From Apostichopus japonicus (taxonomy: Eukaryota > Echinodermata > Holothuroidea > Aspidochirotida > Stichopodidae): DNA of 64,000 nt. Both the position numbers and the translations under genes were made by a program. The stretch covers positions 30,903,960 to 30,967,959 of the forward strand of contig NC_092563.1 in NCBI RefSeq assembly GCF_037975245.1. Reading direction: 5' to 3'. The notes beneath the pieces are model-generated. The model had not been told where the DNA came from and did not search any database. It saw nothing but the letters and a program-made list of their open reading frames with translations. Shown here in pieces: positions 22,935 to 33,900 of this stretch (its first letter is position 1; every line of letters begins with the position of its first letter).

Positions 22935-23571
22935 CGAGGTAAATGAATCTGGAGAAACTATCACACAGTAAATACGCGCGTACGCGCGTATCATGCATGG
23001 GGGGTCATGTGATGTGTTCCAGGGTGGTACTAATATATTACTCTCCCCATTACGCATGATGATTTCACCCAACTAGTACGTAAATGTGTACGCTTGCTTA
23101 GAGCAGCAGACGACACCCGTTACCTAGCAATAACCGTGCATGTAGCCTAACGTGATAGCTATATTCCCGTCGAGCATCATTAGGCTATGTCCCATGGAGA
23201 ATTCCATGGTTGCACTGAACTAAACATTTCCCCACAGCAACACGTCCAGTTCAACAATCCTTTTCGACAAAAAATCGTTCTTGATAATACAATTCAGACA
23301 TCGACATTTCCTGCTGCAAGCCCAATGTATCTGTACTTGTTCTGTGCCAGCATGTCTAACGTTAGCATATTAGCTATGAAGTACCAGTACCTTCTTATGC
23401 CGTTAGTTCCCATGTCCGAACCGACAAATCTTTCACAAAGTCACTAACACTATTCTCGAACTGCTACACAGAAATATCAGTTTGGTACCACCCTGGAACA
23501 CATCACATGACCCTCCATGCATGGTACGCGCGCGCCCAATTGACATGAATCCTCCAGATTCATTCACCTCG
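22935..23571. mobile_element. Inverted-repeat element, ~90-95 bp termini
   Basis: The left arm 22935-23030 and right arm 23485-23571 are inverted copies. CGAGGTAAATGAATCTGGAG is answered by CTCCAGATTCATTCACCTCG, and TCATGTGATGTGTTCCAGGG by its complement. Each arm holds a CpG-rich alternating tract (ACGCGCGTACGCGCGT on the left, GGTACGCGCGCGCCC on the right). The interior has an 86-codon open frame (23187-23447) without recognised motifs. No clean target duplication was found, so the true ends may lie slightly outside. Confidence 0.6.
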
Positions 23572-26520
23572 AAGGTTACCACCAGTGAAGGTGGCAGGTG
23601 TCACATTAGAATAGTATAATTTAGTTAATTTGTATTTGTATGACAGAAGAAGTCAATCTGTCAGCTGTTTATTTTAGAAAGTTTTGTTTTAGTAACTTTT
23701 ACTTTAGTCAATGCTGGTTGTTGTTGATGTTGGAAAGTAGTATCCAGGGATGTAGGACAATTTACATAAACCCTAATCCCTCTATTCACTACAAAAATAC
23801 AAGGTAGCATAATTGAGTATGTATACAAAAGAAACATCACCAGGTCAGGGCATAGTATAATAATACAAAGGTACAGGGTAGCATAGCATAGCTAGTGCAC
23901 ACAAAAGAAACCTACCAGGGCAGGACATAGTCAAGATGACAATGTATTGTATTGCCAAGTTATGCAAATTGATGCACTAGTAATTATGTGTGACATCACA
24001 TCCAGCCAGTGAAGTGAGTGTTGGATAAGATTTTTATTCACTCTCCAAAATACCATCATCGGATTGAGTCCTGCTATATCTCTTAGCTGAAAAAGACGGA
24101 GCTACAATATTGTGATTTTCATATCATGGGGCACAGGATCCTATATATAGGATACCTGTATTGAAGCCTGGGCCGGCATACTTTAATTAATGTCTGGCAT
24201 TTAACTGTGAAAGCTTGAAACACAATTTTTCCCTGGAGATTCCAGTATCACACAATATTTAGTGTTCTGGATAGGGCAGCTTGTCGGCAGAGTTGGGATG
24301 GAAGTACATCACCTGACCGGATAAAGTATAGCTGTATTGCAGAGCTCGTCTGACAGTTTAAGAACTGGAACCATTGTAAGTAGAAACTCGTTATATTAGT
24401 CTGTTCTGTATATGTAATATTTGGGATGCAACCATTTTAAAGTTTGTATACTTTTGGAGGTGCACAAAAGTCAGTTTAATTTTGTGTAGTAATTTTTCAT
24501 TGTGTTGGATAGTAAAAGCCACGCCTTAATTGACTTTCCTTAAGAAAGTGGGTGTTTGCTATGATTGTAATAGTGATGGTAACTTTTATAGCATTACAAA
24601 TTAATTCAAGTGATTTTGGCAGAGAGGGGTTATATGTTTAGTGGAGTGAACATGAGGTTAGTGTGCATAAAGGAGAGTTATGATGTGCTCACCATAGCTT
24701 TGGAGTAGGAATGTATATATGTTTGAGTTTAACCAATTTTTTTGTTTGTATGTGGAACAAACTAAACTTTGTTCAAGATTCATATATGGCTTATTGTTAC
24801 AAATTTTGTATTATAAATTTATGCAACATATTTGGTATATTGTATTTGGACAACGTATTATCAGAGAATCTGATTGTGTATTTTGTTCCGATACAGTGCC
24901 ACTCTCCTCACATTGAGTCGAAGACCGGAAGCTTTTGAGGATAGTTTTTTCACCGACTATGACACCTACCACAACCTGATATCAGCAACCACGTGTCAAC
25001 AAGTATTATCAACATCTTTAGGCAATATTCATCACAGTGACAACTCAGAACTCATTTTTTTTTTAAAGATAAATGTTAAATCAGAATTTAATGATGTAAA
25101 GGGGGGAAAGCTCTTCAGACTAGAAGAGGTAATCTCATTCTTTTATAGAGAAAAGAATATCCAATTAATATATATTAAGACTAAATTTATACGTGCCAGT
25201 TTGCTCTCTCGCAATTGAGAAAGATCCAGGGATATCAAAACTTTGGAAAGTCTTAAACTTTTCAGTAGTTAAGCTAAATCTAGTATATGTTATCCTCTGG
25301 TAAAGATTGCGCCAAAGCAATCTGTCATCTCTAAGTATTCAGGAGTCCTACGTATTCTTAAGCAGTATTACAGAACGTTGTAACCTTTATTTTCCATGTT
25401 CCTTTTTTTTTTTTTTTTTTAGGGAGAAAGTTCCTCCTCAATAAATACCTGTTCACTTAAGAAGTTGAATTTATAAAACTTGTTCTGCATCATTAGTTGG
25501 TTGGAGTATTTCTTTTTTACATTGCATATTGATTTTGGATAGCCGCTAGGCGAATGTGTCGCATTGCCACTTACTAACTTTTTGTGGGTGACAGCAGGTT
25601 GATAACATAATTACGAAACTTTCCTAGCTATTGCGTGCTATAATTGGTCACAATACAACAGATTTTGCAATGTAGCATTTACACATACTGAAATACAAAC
25701 TTTTCTTACTTTGGTAATAAACTGGAAACAACAATTAAGGCTATTTAGGGACCATTTTCATCTAAAGGCTAGAGGGTTCAGTTGAAATTCAAGGCCAAAG
25801 TCTGAAAACCTCAAGTAGCAGTGGGTACATTGTTTAGATATTAACTCTTTATCTTTAGACATTGATCAATTTATAAAGAAGAATTCCACTCAAAAACTTG
25901 CCTGAATTCATCCTTTCATATACAAATTTAGTCAGACTATAATCAAGCATTCACATTTAAGCATGTCCGATATGAGGAGAAGAAAGAGCATGGGGAAATT
26001 CATCCTCATCACAGTAAGCTGGTTAACCATTAATACTCATTTACATAAGGACAAGCGCACAATCTGTAGGCATACATGACACTTAAAGAGGGGTGAAATG
26101 GACAGATTTATGAATCATCATTTTATATACACTCGTAGCTTTCCAATGATACACAATTTGTGTCAAACAAAGCTTGCATCCTCCAGGAATAAACAATCAA
26201 AAATTCTCGGGCAATAAAATCTTTCCAAAAAATTGTTGTATATATGGTCGAGGAACCCAGCTCACTTCCGAGACGCTTTTTTTACATTCTTAAACTTCTG
26301 AGTACACACAACATTACACTGTTGCAGTGCTCTATAGTAATTGAGATTAGGTGACTGGCGTTGTGTTATGATTTTAACGTAACAATTGGATGATACAACT
26401 TACACAGGCTAGCCTGTTATAGAACGTCTATTAGTTAGGTCTAGACCCATGTTACTACTACTAGTACTATAGGGTTGCACTTGCACTGTAAGTAACACAA
26501 TTTCTAGAAGATTTGCTACT
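23572..26520. other. Unassigned tract
   Basis: No recognised gene. Sub-features: ACAAAGGTACAGGGTAGCATA-type words repeat near 23800 and 23865. A donor-like site (CATT|GTAAGT) lies at 24374. An open frame runs 24874-25218 without motifs. A T-run at 25404-25421 is followed by a short AATAAATACC tract. A dispersed-repeat fragment (TATTGCGTGCTATAATTGG) lies at about 25628. Confidence 0.4.
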
Positions 26521-26818
26521 ATGTTAAGTAGCAGGATCATCGACATTCGAGTAAATTTAACTCATATTATGGTCTTAATAATGGTGGTTTTGTTTATGCT
26601 CAACCGTCCAATTTCGGTTCAGGATAGTCCACCCATTCTGCTCGGGGACTTCCATCGGCAGCAACGCGTCTCGGCCATCGGGAACGTATTACAATTCTTC
26701 TGCAAGGGGCTCAATTGATAGGATAAAACACCAATATCTTCATCACCCTAAAAAACTATTTCCTCTTCTTCTTTCTCAAGAAAATAATTGTTGTCAAAGC
26801 TTTTGAATGTTCTGAGAG

Positions 26819-27091
26819 TTAAAGGCCCATTTCCTCGGAATCGGAAGATTCGGGAGATGACTTTTTCAGTTGATGAGGAGAGTGTGTTGTAGTTACCTGT
26901 ACGTAGTAAACTGAATGACGCCGTAACAGTAAATATCGGGCAGTCGGCTTTGGCTGAAATGGTCCCTTTACTGACGTCATATGAACTGCAGGTTTTTTTT
27001 CACAAGTGTCTGCTCGGGAGTTCTCTAGGGAATACTTCGACAGCGAATTTCTGGCTTTGGCAGCTGCATTTACGGGAAGTAGTGAATGCAT
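26819..27091 (-). CDS. Possible small hypothetical protein or first exon (90 aa)
   Basis: A minus-strand frame from ATG 27091 to a stop at 26819 encodes 90 residues ending SSPESSDSEEMGL. A consensus donor (TACAG|GTAACT) lies inside it at about 26898. It could therefore be a first coding exon of about 64 codons rather than a complete gene. No domain, signal peptide or membrane segment is evident. Base composition is more GC-rich than the flanks, which mildly favours a real exon. Function unknown. Confidence 0.25.
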   Translation of the reverse strand: MHSLLPVNAAAKARNSLSKYSLENSRADTCEKKPAVHMTSVKGPFQPKPTARYLLLRRHSVYYVQVTTTHSPHQLKKSSPESSDSEEMGL

Positions 27092-27702
27092 GGTGTTGAA
27101 GTAATGTAGATAAATATTTCTAAGACATGAAAATCCACCATTTCATCCCCTCTTTAACTTCCAAGTTATGTCTCATACAAGAGTTGAATTTGATTAAACT
27201 CATGTGTTTTTGCACCATATTGACTGAAAAAAGCTTGCTTTGCTTTTGGAAATGTCAAGAAGTAAAACCATAGTCAACCAGGAAGCTCATAGCCCATAGT
27301 TTTTATGTCTATGTTACTTCAGATTTAAGGCAATGAAGACTCGCCCCAAACCGCGTGCGGCCATCTGCAAAACTTAACTTTCTGTTGCTTGCAAGTGAAG
27401 TTTTGTTCGTGTCGCTTCAAAATGCCGACAGTAATGAAACGTGATACCGTGTTATCTTTAGCTGGACCTGAGATGTCCATTGCTGTATCGTGTATACACT
27501 GTGCCATGGGTATTGACCGCATCTGTATGTACTGACTGTACACTAGTGTCTTATTACCGACGGTAGCAAGCTGTGTGTGTATTTTCTGGCATCGATGGTG
27601 GTGTCTAACACTTCTGTTACACCTCATTCGAAACTAAGTCATATTACCGGCATTAGATGTTCTTTTTGCGCGAGTCTTCACACCCTGTAATTGCCGTCAT
27701 AA

Positions 27703-27886
27703 TTTGTTTTGGGTCAGCCAGAATGAAAGTTTGAAGCAGCTAAGTGTAGTAAAACAGAAATGAAGTATTTTGTTTTTCCTTTAAAATGTAGAAGTTTGTT
27801 TTGGGTCAGCCAGAATGAAAGTTTGAAACAGCTAAATGTAGTAAAACAGAAATGAAGTATTTTGTTTTTCCTTTAAAATGTAGAAG
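27703..27886. repeat. 92-bp tandem duplication
   Basis: TTTGTTTTGGGTCAGCCAG starts units at 27703 and 27795. The two 92-bp units differ at two positions (GAAGC/GAAAC and TAAGTG/TAAATG). A recent local duplication of non-coding DNA. Confidence 0.9.
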
Positions 27887-28432
27887 CCTGTATTATTCAT
27901 TCTCTTCATCGTTATGCACCGTTGCTACACAACATTGCTAATCTGTCACTCACATGTAATATTGGTTTATTGCAATGTGAAATCAAGTGGTGAAACACAC
28001 AGAATGGACAAGGGTGGACTAACTACACTGTAAGACAAGACTGGACTAACTACACTGTAAAACTCCTTGTCCCTTAAATCATTCTGAACCACAATATGGC
28101 TATGTTGATGAATAATCCAACCAGAGTTCATAAGTAATTTAGGCTGTTATCATATATATATCATATACCACAGGAAAATTTACACCAGAACCTGATGAAA
28201 GAAGCATGGAACTGGGAACACTTTGTGAAAGTTGTGAAAGTGTCTTCATCTGAATTTATTGAAATCTATATTTCTTTTTAATTAAAGAAGACATCAATGT
28301 CGATATCAGTAATGATTGGCTCTGTGTACAGTGAATGTAATTGGGCAGTTTGTGGTGACCGTGGGTGTTACCAATGCATTTGCAACCATGGTTTAAGTGC
28401 AATTTGTCATTTCTTTTACTTCTTATTTACAG

Positions 28433-28557
28433 CTCATAAACCGCTTCAGCAAAGGCAAGGATGTCCACAGAGATTGTCACAGTGCCCGTTCTGTTCAAAG
28501 ACCTTGGCTGGATCTCAGCTTTCTCGACAAAAAGAAATCAAGAACCATTTCAATTAA
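28433..28557 (+). CDS. Candidate terminal exon D with truncated CxxC zinc-finger-like motif
   Basis: After acceptor TTATTTACAG the frame is open in phase 1, matching exon C. It runs 41 codons to TAA at 28555-28557. The peptide contains CPFC, then Leu/Gln/Arg-rich sequence, then IKNHFN and the stop. CPxC followed about 17 residues later by His recalls ubiquitin-binding UBZ4/C2HC fingers, which would then need a Cys four residues on. That residue is missing because the dispersed repeat starts at the His-Phe-Asn codons. The terminal exon may thus have been truncated by repeat insertion, or the motif may be coincidental. Confidence 0.35.
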
Positions 28558-28619
28558 GAATTTTGACAAAAGGTGACCATATTTGACTATATAGCATATT
28601 TGGGGCCAATAGAGCATAC
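28550..28619 (+). repeat. Dispersed repeat copy split by the gypsy element
   Basis: The 3' half of the ~200 bp family (AAGAATTTTGACAAAAGGTG, then TTTGGGGCCAATAGAGCATAC) runs up to the left LTR. The family sequence resumes as CTTTGA right after the 4-bp duplication at 37803-37806. The intact copy at 21375-21602 shows GCATACCTTTAA across this point. Confidence 0.7.
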
Positions 28620-29309
28620 TGTTATGAAATAGTGATACCATCTCTTTGATGTTACCGAAACACTCCATCGAGACACCTTACAGGCCTCTTATGTATTTAT
28701 CTAGGTCATGGATTCAGTTTTCCCACGAGAAGTTTTTTAACTATCTTATTGAATCTTGGTACAGGGCCTTTTCCCAAAATAGATTCCATTATGTCTGTGG
28801 AACATTCGAGAAGGTTCTCTCACGTGGTATGGAAGTTTCCATAGAAAGGGGATGGACTTCCAAACTCCCAACCAATCAGGGCAGATCAGTGCCAGCGCAC
28901 TTATTTTTATATCGTTAGGTTAATACAGGATGGTCAGGTTATTGGTTGCCTACTGATTGTGCGCAGTGAGATTTTATGGAAGTAAGGTTTAAAAGAGGGC
29001 ATGGGGCCGAAAGTTTTATCACTTGGTCAGCAAATTTATCACTCCGTCAGCGCTCCGTGATCAAGTCAAGGCAAATCATTGTAATTTAGTTTTATTTGTT
29101 AAGAGAATCGACAGAGAAGAAATTATACCGAATCATCAAATCAAATCCTATCTCGTCAAATTGTTTTTTGTGTGAAGTCATTGTTTTCTTCCGTTCGAGA
29201 CATCTCCTGAAGAAGCATAAATACGGCATCAAGATATCCCAGTACCTTTCTATCGCGAGTCCCGATATAGTTTTACTATCGGAGGAGCCGGGCTCGTCAC
29301 AATATTACA
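28620..29309 (+). repeat. 5' LTR of gypsy element
   Basis: 690 bp, TG...CA ends. TATA-like words are TTTTTATATCG near 28903 and GTTTAAAAG near 28988, the latter a reasonable promoter position. An open frame at 29096-29500 crosses the LTR end into the leader and is not a gene. Confidence 0.95.
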
Positions 29310-29330
29310 TGGTGGAGATCGGTTGCTTTC
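29310..29330 (+). promoter_or_regulatory. Primer binding site of gypsy element
   Basis: TGGTGGAGATCGG starts directly after the LTR. The TGG would pair with a tRNA 3' CCA. I could not assign the primer tRNA from memory. Confidence 0.6.
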
Positions 29331-29968
29331 TTCAGGAACAAAACGGTAACGGAACTTTTCACAACTTTCGTTCGTTACGTTCAATAACGAACAGGAGATT
29401 TTTTTTTTTGGCCCGAAGACCTAACGAGGAACACAACGTATGTTCACGACCTAGCCTAACGGAAACACTCTACGAGGGAAGACGGCCTATACTAGCCTAA
29501 GCCTGTACACCGGATGCCGGAACCACTGATCTGTACACTAACGTTAATCAACCCAGCATGCAGTTCGCGTTTGAACATTCGCGCAACTAGTACCTAGAAT
29601 ACTACAGCTCTAAACATCAGAACTGAACATTTTCGCGATCTAAGCCTAGACTCTACCCGATGTTAACGGCGAACGAATCTGCAGTTATACGAGATGTAGG
29701 CCTACCTGCTACTACCTACTACTACTGCTAACCGAGGGACTTCAATCATCGTTTGCAGTACCAGTTCTTAGTTAAACTTAAGGGTGAGTGAAATCATGCC
29801 AATTTGTATCCCAACCCCTATTTGAGATCAGAGTGTACCGACAAGTTATTTTAATAGTGTCCATGTATTGCATATTTGTTATTTGTATTTAATAACGGTC
29901 GATAGTGTGTTCAATTAAGTATAGGCTCATGTTGTATACTCATAACTAGCCTAATTGTATGCGGCATA

Positions 29969-30909
29969 ATGTCCGTCAGTAAACAGGAAACTTCGACCTC
30001 TGTTAATGTTATGCAGAAACATAGGCCCACTGATTTTTTGCCATCACGATTTCAGGGTGATGTAATTGATGCAGATTTAGCCGAAGCTCATTATTTGGGA
30101 TTTGAAGATTATTTAGAGGTGCATAAATTGCCGTCCCAAACCACCCCTGAGGCTGTAGCGGAAGAATTTAATGAAATATGTCGCATATTTAAGCGAACAC
30201 TTAAAGGCCAAGCCAGACTCTGGATTGAAAACAAAAATTTTTCAACTGTTGCTGATCTTCAAAAGCAATTCCTTGCTCGTTTCAGTCCAGGCACTTCTTC
30301 CTATGCAAATCACAGGCATTTCATGCATTAAGCTATACGCCAGGTGATACAGCTCAAGCTCATTTGGCCAAAATTTCCAAAGCTGCAGCACAATTAAGCT
30401 ATGGCGAGGACCAAATTAGAGATAAATTCATCTCGACCCTGCCATTGCAATGCCGCTCAGCAGTGTTAATGTCTGCATCACCAAAAGCAACAATTGCAGA
30501 TTTGGTCATGAAAGTACAATGCTATTTTGACTTACAAATCCAAAGTCAACCCACAGTTTCTTCCGAACCATTTATGGCAATGCACGACAAAGCGTCTACT
30601 ATTTCTGCATCTTCTGAGATACACGAGTTGTGTACCAAAATTCAGGAGTTAGAAACCAAGTTTGATCAGTCACGTAGGTCAGAATCGCAAGACAATCCAA
30701 AAGATATGAGGCAAAGATATAGTTCTCGTGATTCTCGTGGTCCTAGGACAGGTCAGAATGATAACAGGAGAAGGTTACCGTATTTTAATCCTTCAATCAC
30801 ATGTCATTACTGTCAAAATCGAGGTCATTTTGCACAGTATTGCCAAATTCGCCTAAGCCATGAAATGGAGGCTAATGTAAAGAAAGTACCAACACAGAAT
30901 TTTCATTAG
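29969..30909 (+). pseudogene. gag: Gag of gypsy element, frameshifted
   Basis: Capsid/nucleocapsid precursor that packages the element RNA. The ATG at 29969 opens 120 codons with the retrotrans-gag segment (ARLWIENKNF, QKQFLARFSPG). The frame breaks near 30305-30313. Gag resumes in the -1-relative frame to TAG 30907-30909 and includes the zinc knuckle CHYCQNRGHFAQYC (from 30802; CX2CX4HX4C). The break falls inside the capsid region, where no element family uses programmed shifting, and no slippery heptamer is seen. A one-base deletion is the simplest cause. With a 690-bp LTR pair nearly identical, the mutation is young. Confidence 0.85.
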
Positions 30910-30938
30910 GGAGCACTTGTGACAGCACTCATCATACA

Positions 30939-33900
30939 GTGACTCCAGACAAAGTACCAAGTAAGGGAAGATCGAAACGAAAAACAAATAATATTTGGAA
31001 GAATAGTAATATTCCTAGTTCTAGATATACAGGGAACGACCGTAGTGTGGATATTCAACTGGACACACGTAATTTTGTAAGAGGTACTTTACATGATGGT
31101 AAAGGAATTTCATTGTTGTTTGATAGTGGAGCGACACGCTCTATCATTTCTTCTTCTACAGTGCAAAATTCAAAGTATTTATCCTCTATACAACCAGTCT
31201 CAGTTGATGTAGTAAACCTAAAGTTGGGTAATGGTCAGTTTATTCATGCGTATAGCACGATAACATTTCAGGTCAGAATTCAAGGTCATGAATTTCAGCT
31301 TTCTGCTTTAATTGCTGCAAACCTGACAGGTATTGACTTAATATTAGGTAGTCAAACTCTGAAGGAATTGAATGGTTCTTTGGACTTTACCACAAACTGT
31401 TTTAAAATTAAACAAGCCAAAGTTTTCCTTAGGCCAGTGCAGAGATTTGTTATTTACCCAGGTCAGCAAAGATACATTACTGTACAGGGACGTCTTCCAC
31501 TATATGCACGAAATGCAGATGTGGTTATTAAACCGTTCCCTCTAATATCTCGTATGTGTCCTTCACGAATGTTAGTGAAAATGCATAAAGGTAGAACAAA
31601 GATTCTACTAAGGAACATGGGTAATCAGAAATTTTGTCTGCATCCTTCTCGCACAGTGGCTCATTTAGATTTAGCAGATATCATTACGGTCACAGAAGAC
31701 ATACCTACTGATTCTCTAGATTTTCTCAATGTCATGAGAGACGTCGAAAAACCGTCTCTTTTTCGAACCAATTCTAACTCTAAAGAGAATCGTGATGAAA
31801 TTACACGATATAATTTACATCGTTATCCACATTTGGCAGCTGATGATCCCCTGGTTTCCAAATCCGAACAGGATTTCATGAGAGAAAACATTAATTTGGA
31901 ACAAAGTATTCTGAATGCTTCAGAAACAGAAAGCATATATGAATTTCTAGACTCACATAGAGATGCATTTTCTCTTTATGGTGAATTATCTCACTGTCCA
32001 AATTATGAGGCTGATATTACACTTACTAATGATGAGCCATTTTACAAACGTCCCTATAGACTTTCAGATGAGGACAAAGTCATTGTCGCCAGTGAGCTAG
32101 ACAAATTAGTGCGATTAGGAATCTTAGCGGTAGGACATCAGTCTTATACCTCACCGGTTTTCCTCATTCCAAAGAAGGGAACAAAAGACAAAAGGGTTGT
32201 CACAGATTTTCGCTACTTGAACAGTAGAATAAAACGTCTCAATCACCCATTTCCATTACTGAATGAGACTATCCGTACCATAGGGTACTCTGGAGCCAAA
32301 ATTTTGGGTGTTCTTGATTTAAAGTCTGCATTCTTCTGTCTGCCACTCAGTGTTCATGCACAACAATATACAGGTATTGCTTCATTTCATGGAGGAAAGC
32401 ATTATTATTATAAACGCTTACCACAGGGATTGAATTTATCTCCAGCGATCTTTCAGTCGAAAATTAATGATATTTTGGCAACGATCCCAAATTCCAATAA
32501 GTTCTGTATTGCTCATCATGACGATATTGTTGTGTACAGTGCAGACAAACAATCTCACCAACAACACCTAAAGGCAATTTTTAAGGTTTTAATGGACAAC
32601 GGATTGAAAATCTCTCCGAAAAAGTGTAGCATTTTTCAAAATTCAGTCCGATATATGGGACATTTGCTCTCAATAACCCCAGAAGGTGAGGCTTGTATCC
32701 AACCTTTGCATGATAGATGTGCAGCAATCAGGAACACACCGAAACCACACAATGTTAAGTCAGTTAGACGATTTGTAGGTGCAGTTAATTATGTGGCTTC
32801 GTTTTTCCCAAATATTCAAGCACTATTGAGACCATTACATCATTTGAGTCGTAAGAGAAAGGTATTTAAATGGACAGAGGAACATCAGTGTGCATTTCAA
32901 AGTATTAAAGAGTTGTTGTGTAATCCACCTATATTGCATATGCCACAGAAATATGGTCGTTTTGTATTATATAGCGACACATCACGAGTAGCAACAGGAT
33001 CATACCTGACACAAAGAGTTAATGGCAAAGAGAATATTATTGCATATTACTCTAAGATATTACCACCAGCATGTCAGAGGTATAGTGTCACTGAATTAGA
33101 AATGATGGGTCTATTTATTAATGTGACAGCATTCAAACATTTATTGCAAAATGTAGAATTTGAGGCATATGTTGATCACTCTGCCATTGTGGAATTGTTT
33201 AAATCGAAACAAGAACCAGCAACTTCACGCTTACGTAAGCTTCTGTTCAAATTGTCAGAATATACATTTCAGGTTGGTTATAAGAAAGGCTCAGAATTGG
33301 TTTTGGCAGATTATTTGTCTAGAGCACCACATGAATTTCACTCTGAAATAGATCAGGTTGCTCAAGAGGTCAGTTCTAGTGAGGATTTTTCAACTCCACC
33401 TAAGGAGACATTTAATCCAATCATGACAAGGTCAATGGCAAGGTCAAAGGGAGTCAAAGTTCCAGATTTATTTCCGAATAAAGTCACAAAGGAGTCCAAG
33501 CAGGATTCCCCAGCCAAAGAATCAACAAATAGAGTTAATAGGACATCCGTTCCTAAGGCAACACATTCTAATGAGCATGTTACACAGAGACCACAATCTG
33601 AGTCACAAAAGACGACTACACCAGTTATTTCTACGGATAAGAGAGATACATATAGTCAAAGGCCTACTATTACTATGCCGAGTGAAAAGAGACATACATT
33701 TAGCCCTGACATATTAGTTGCGCCAAATTTTGCAAGTGTTTCTCAACCTTCAGAGCCAAGATTAGTGGATCAGAGTAGACATAGAGTGCAAGAGGTAGTC
33801 AGAGAACCACCACCAGAATTATTTTTTCAGCCAAAGCCAGTCATAACAAACATTGATCATTTGGTTACAGGGCACATTCCAAAACAAAAGGAATTGAATA

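Noticed and set aside
29096-29500. 134-codon frame near the left LTR
   Set aside because: It starts inside the LTR and crosses the LTR end and PBS. The 3' LTR copy of the frame ends differently. Not a conserved gene.
30290-30370. Programmed -1 frameshift within gag
   Set aside because: No slippery heptamer, and the position inside the capsid region does not fit known gag-pol shifting. A one-base deletion is simpler.
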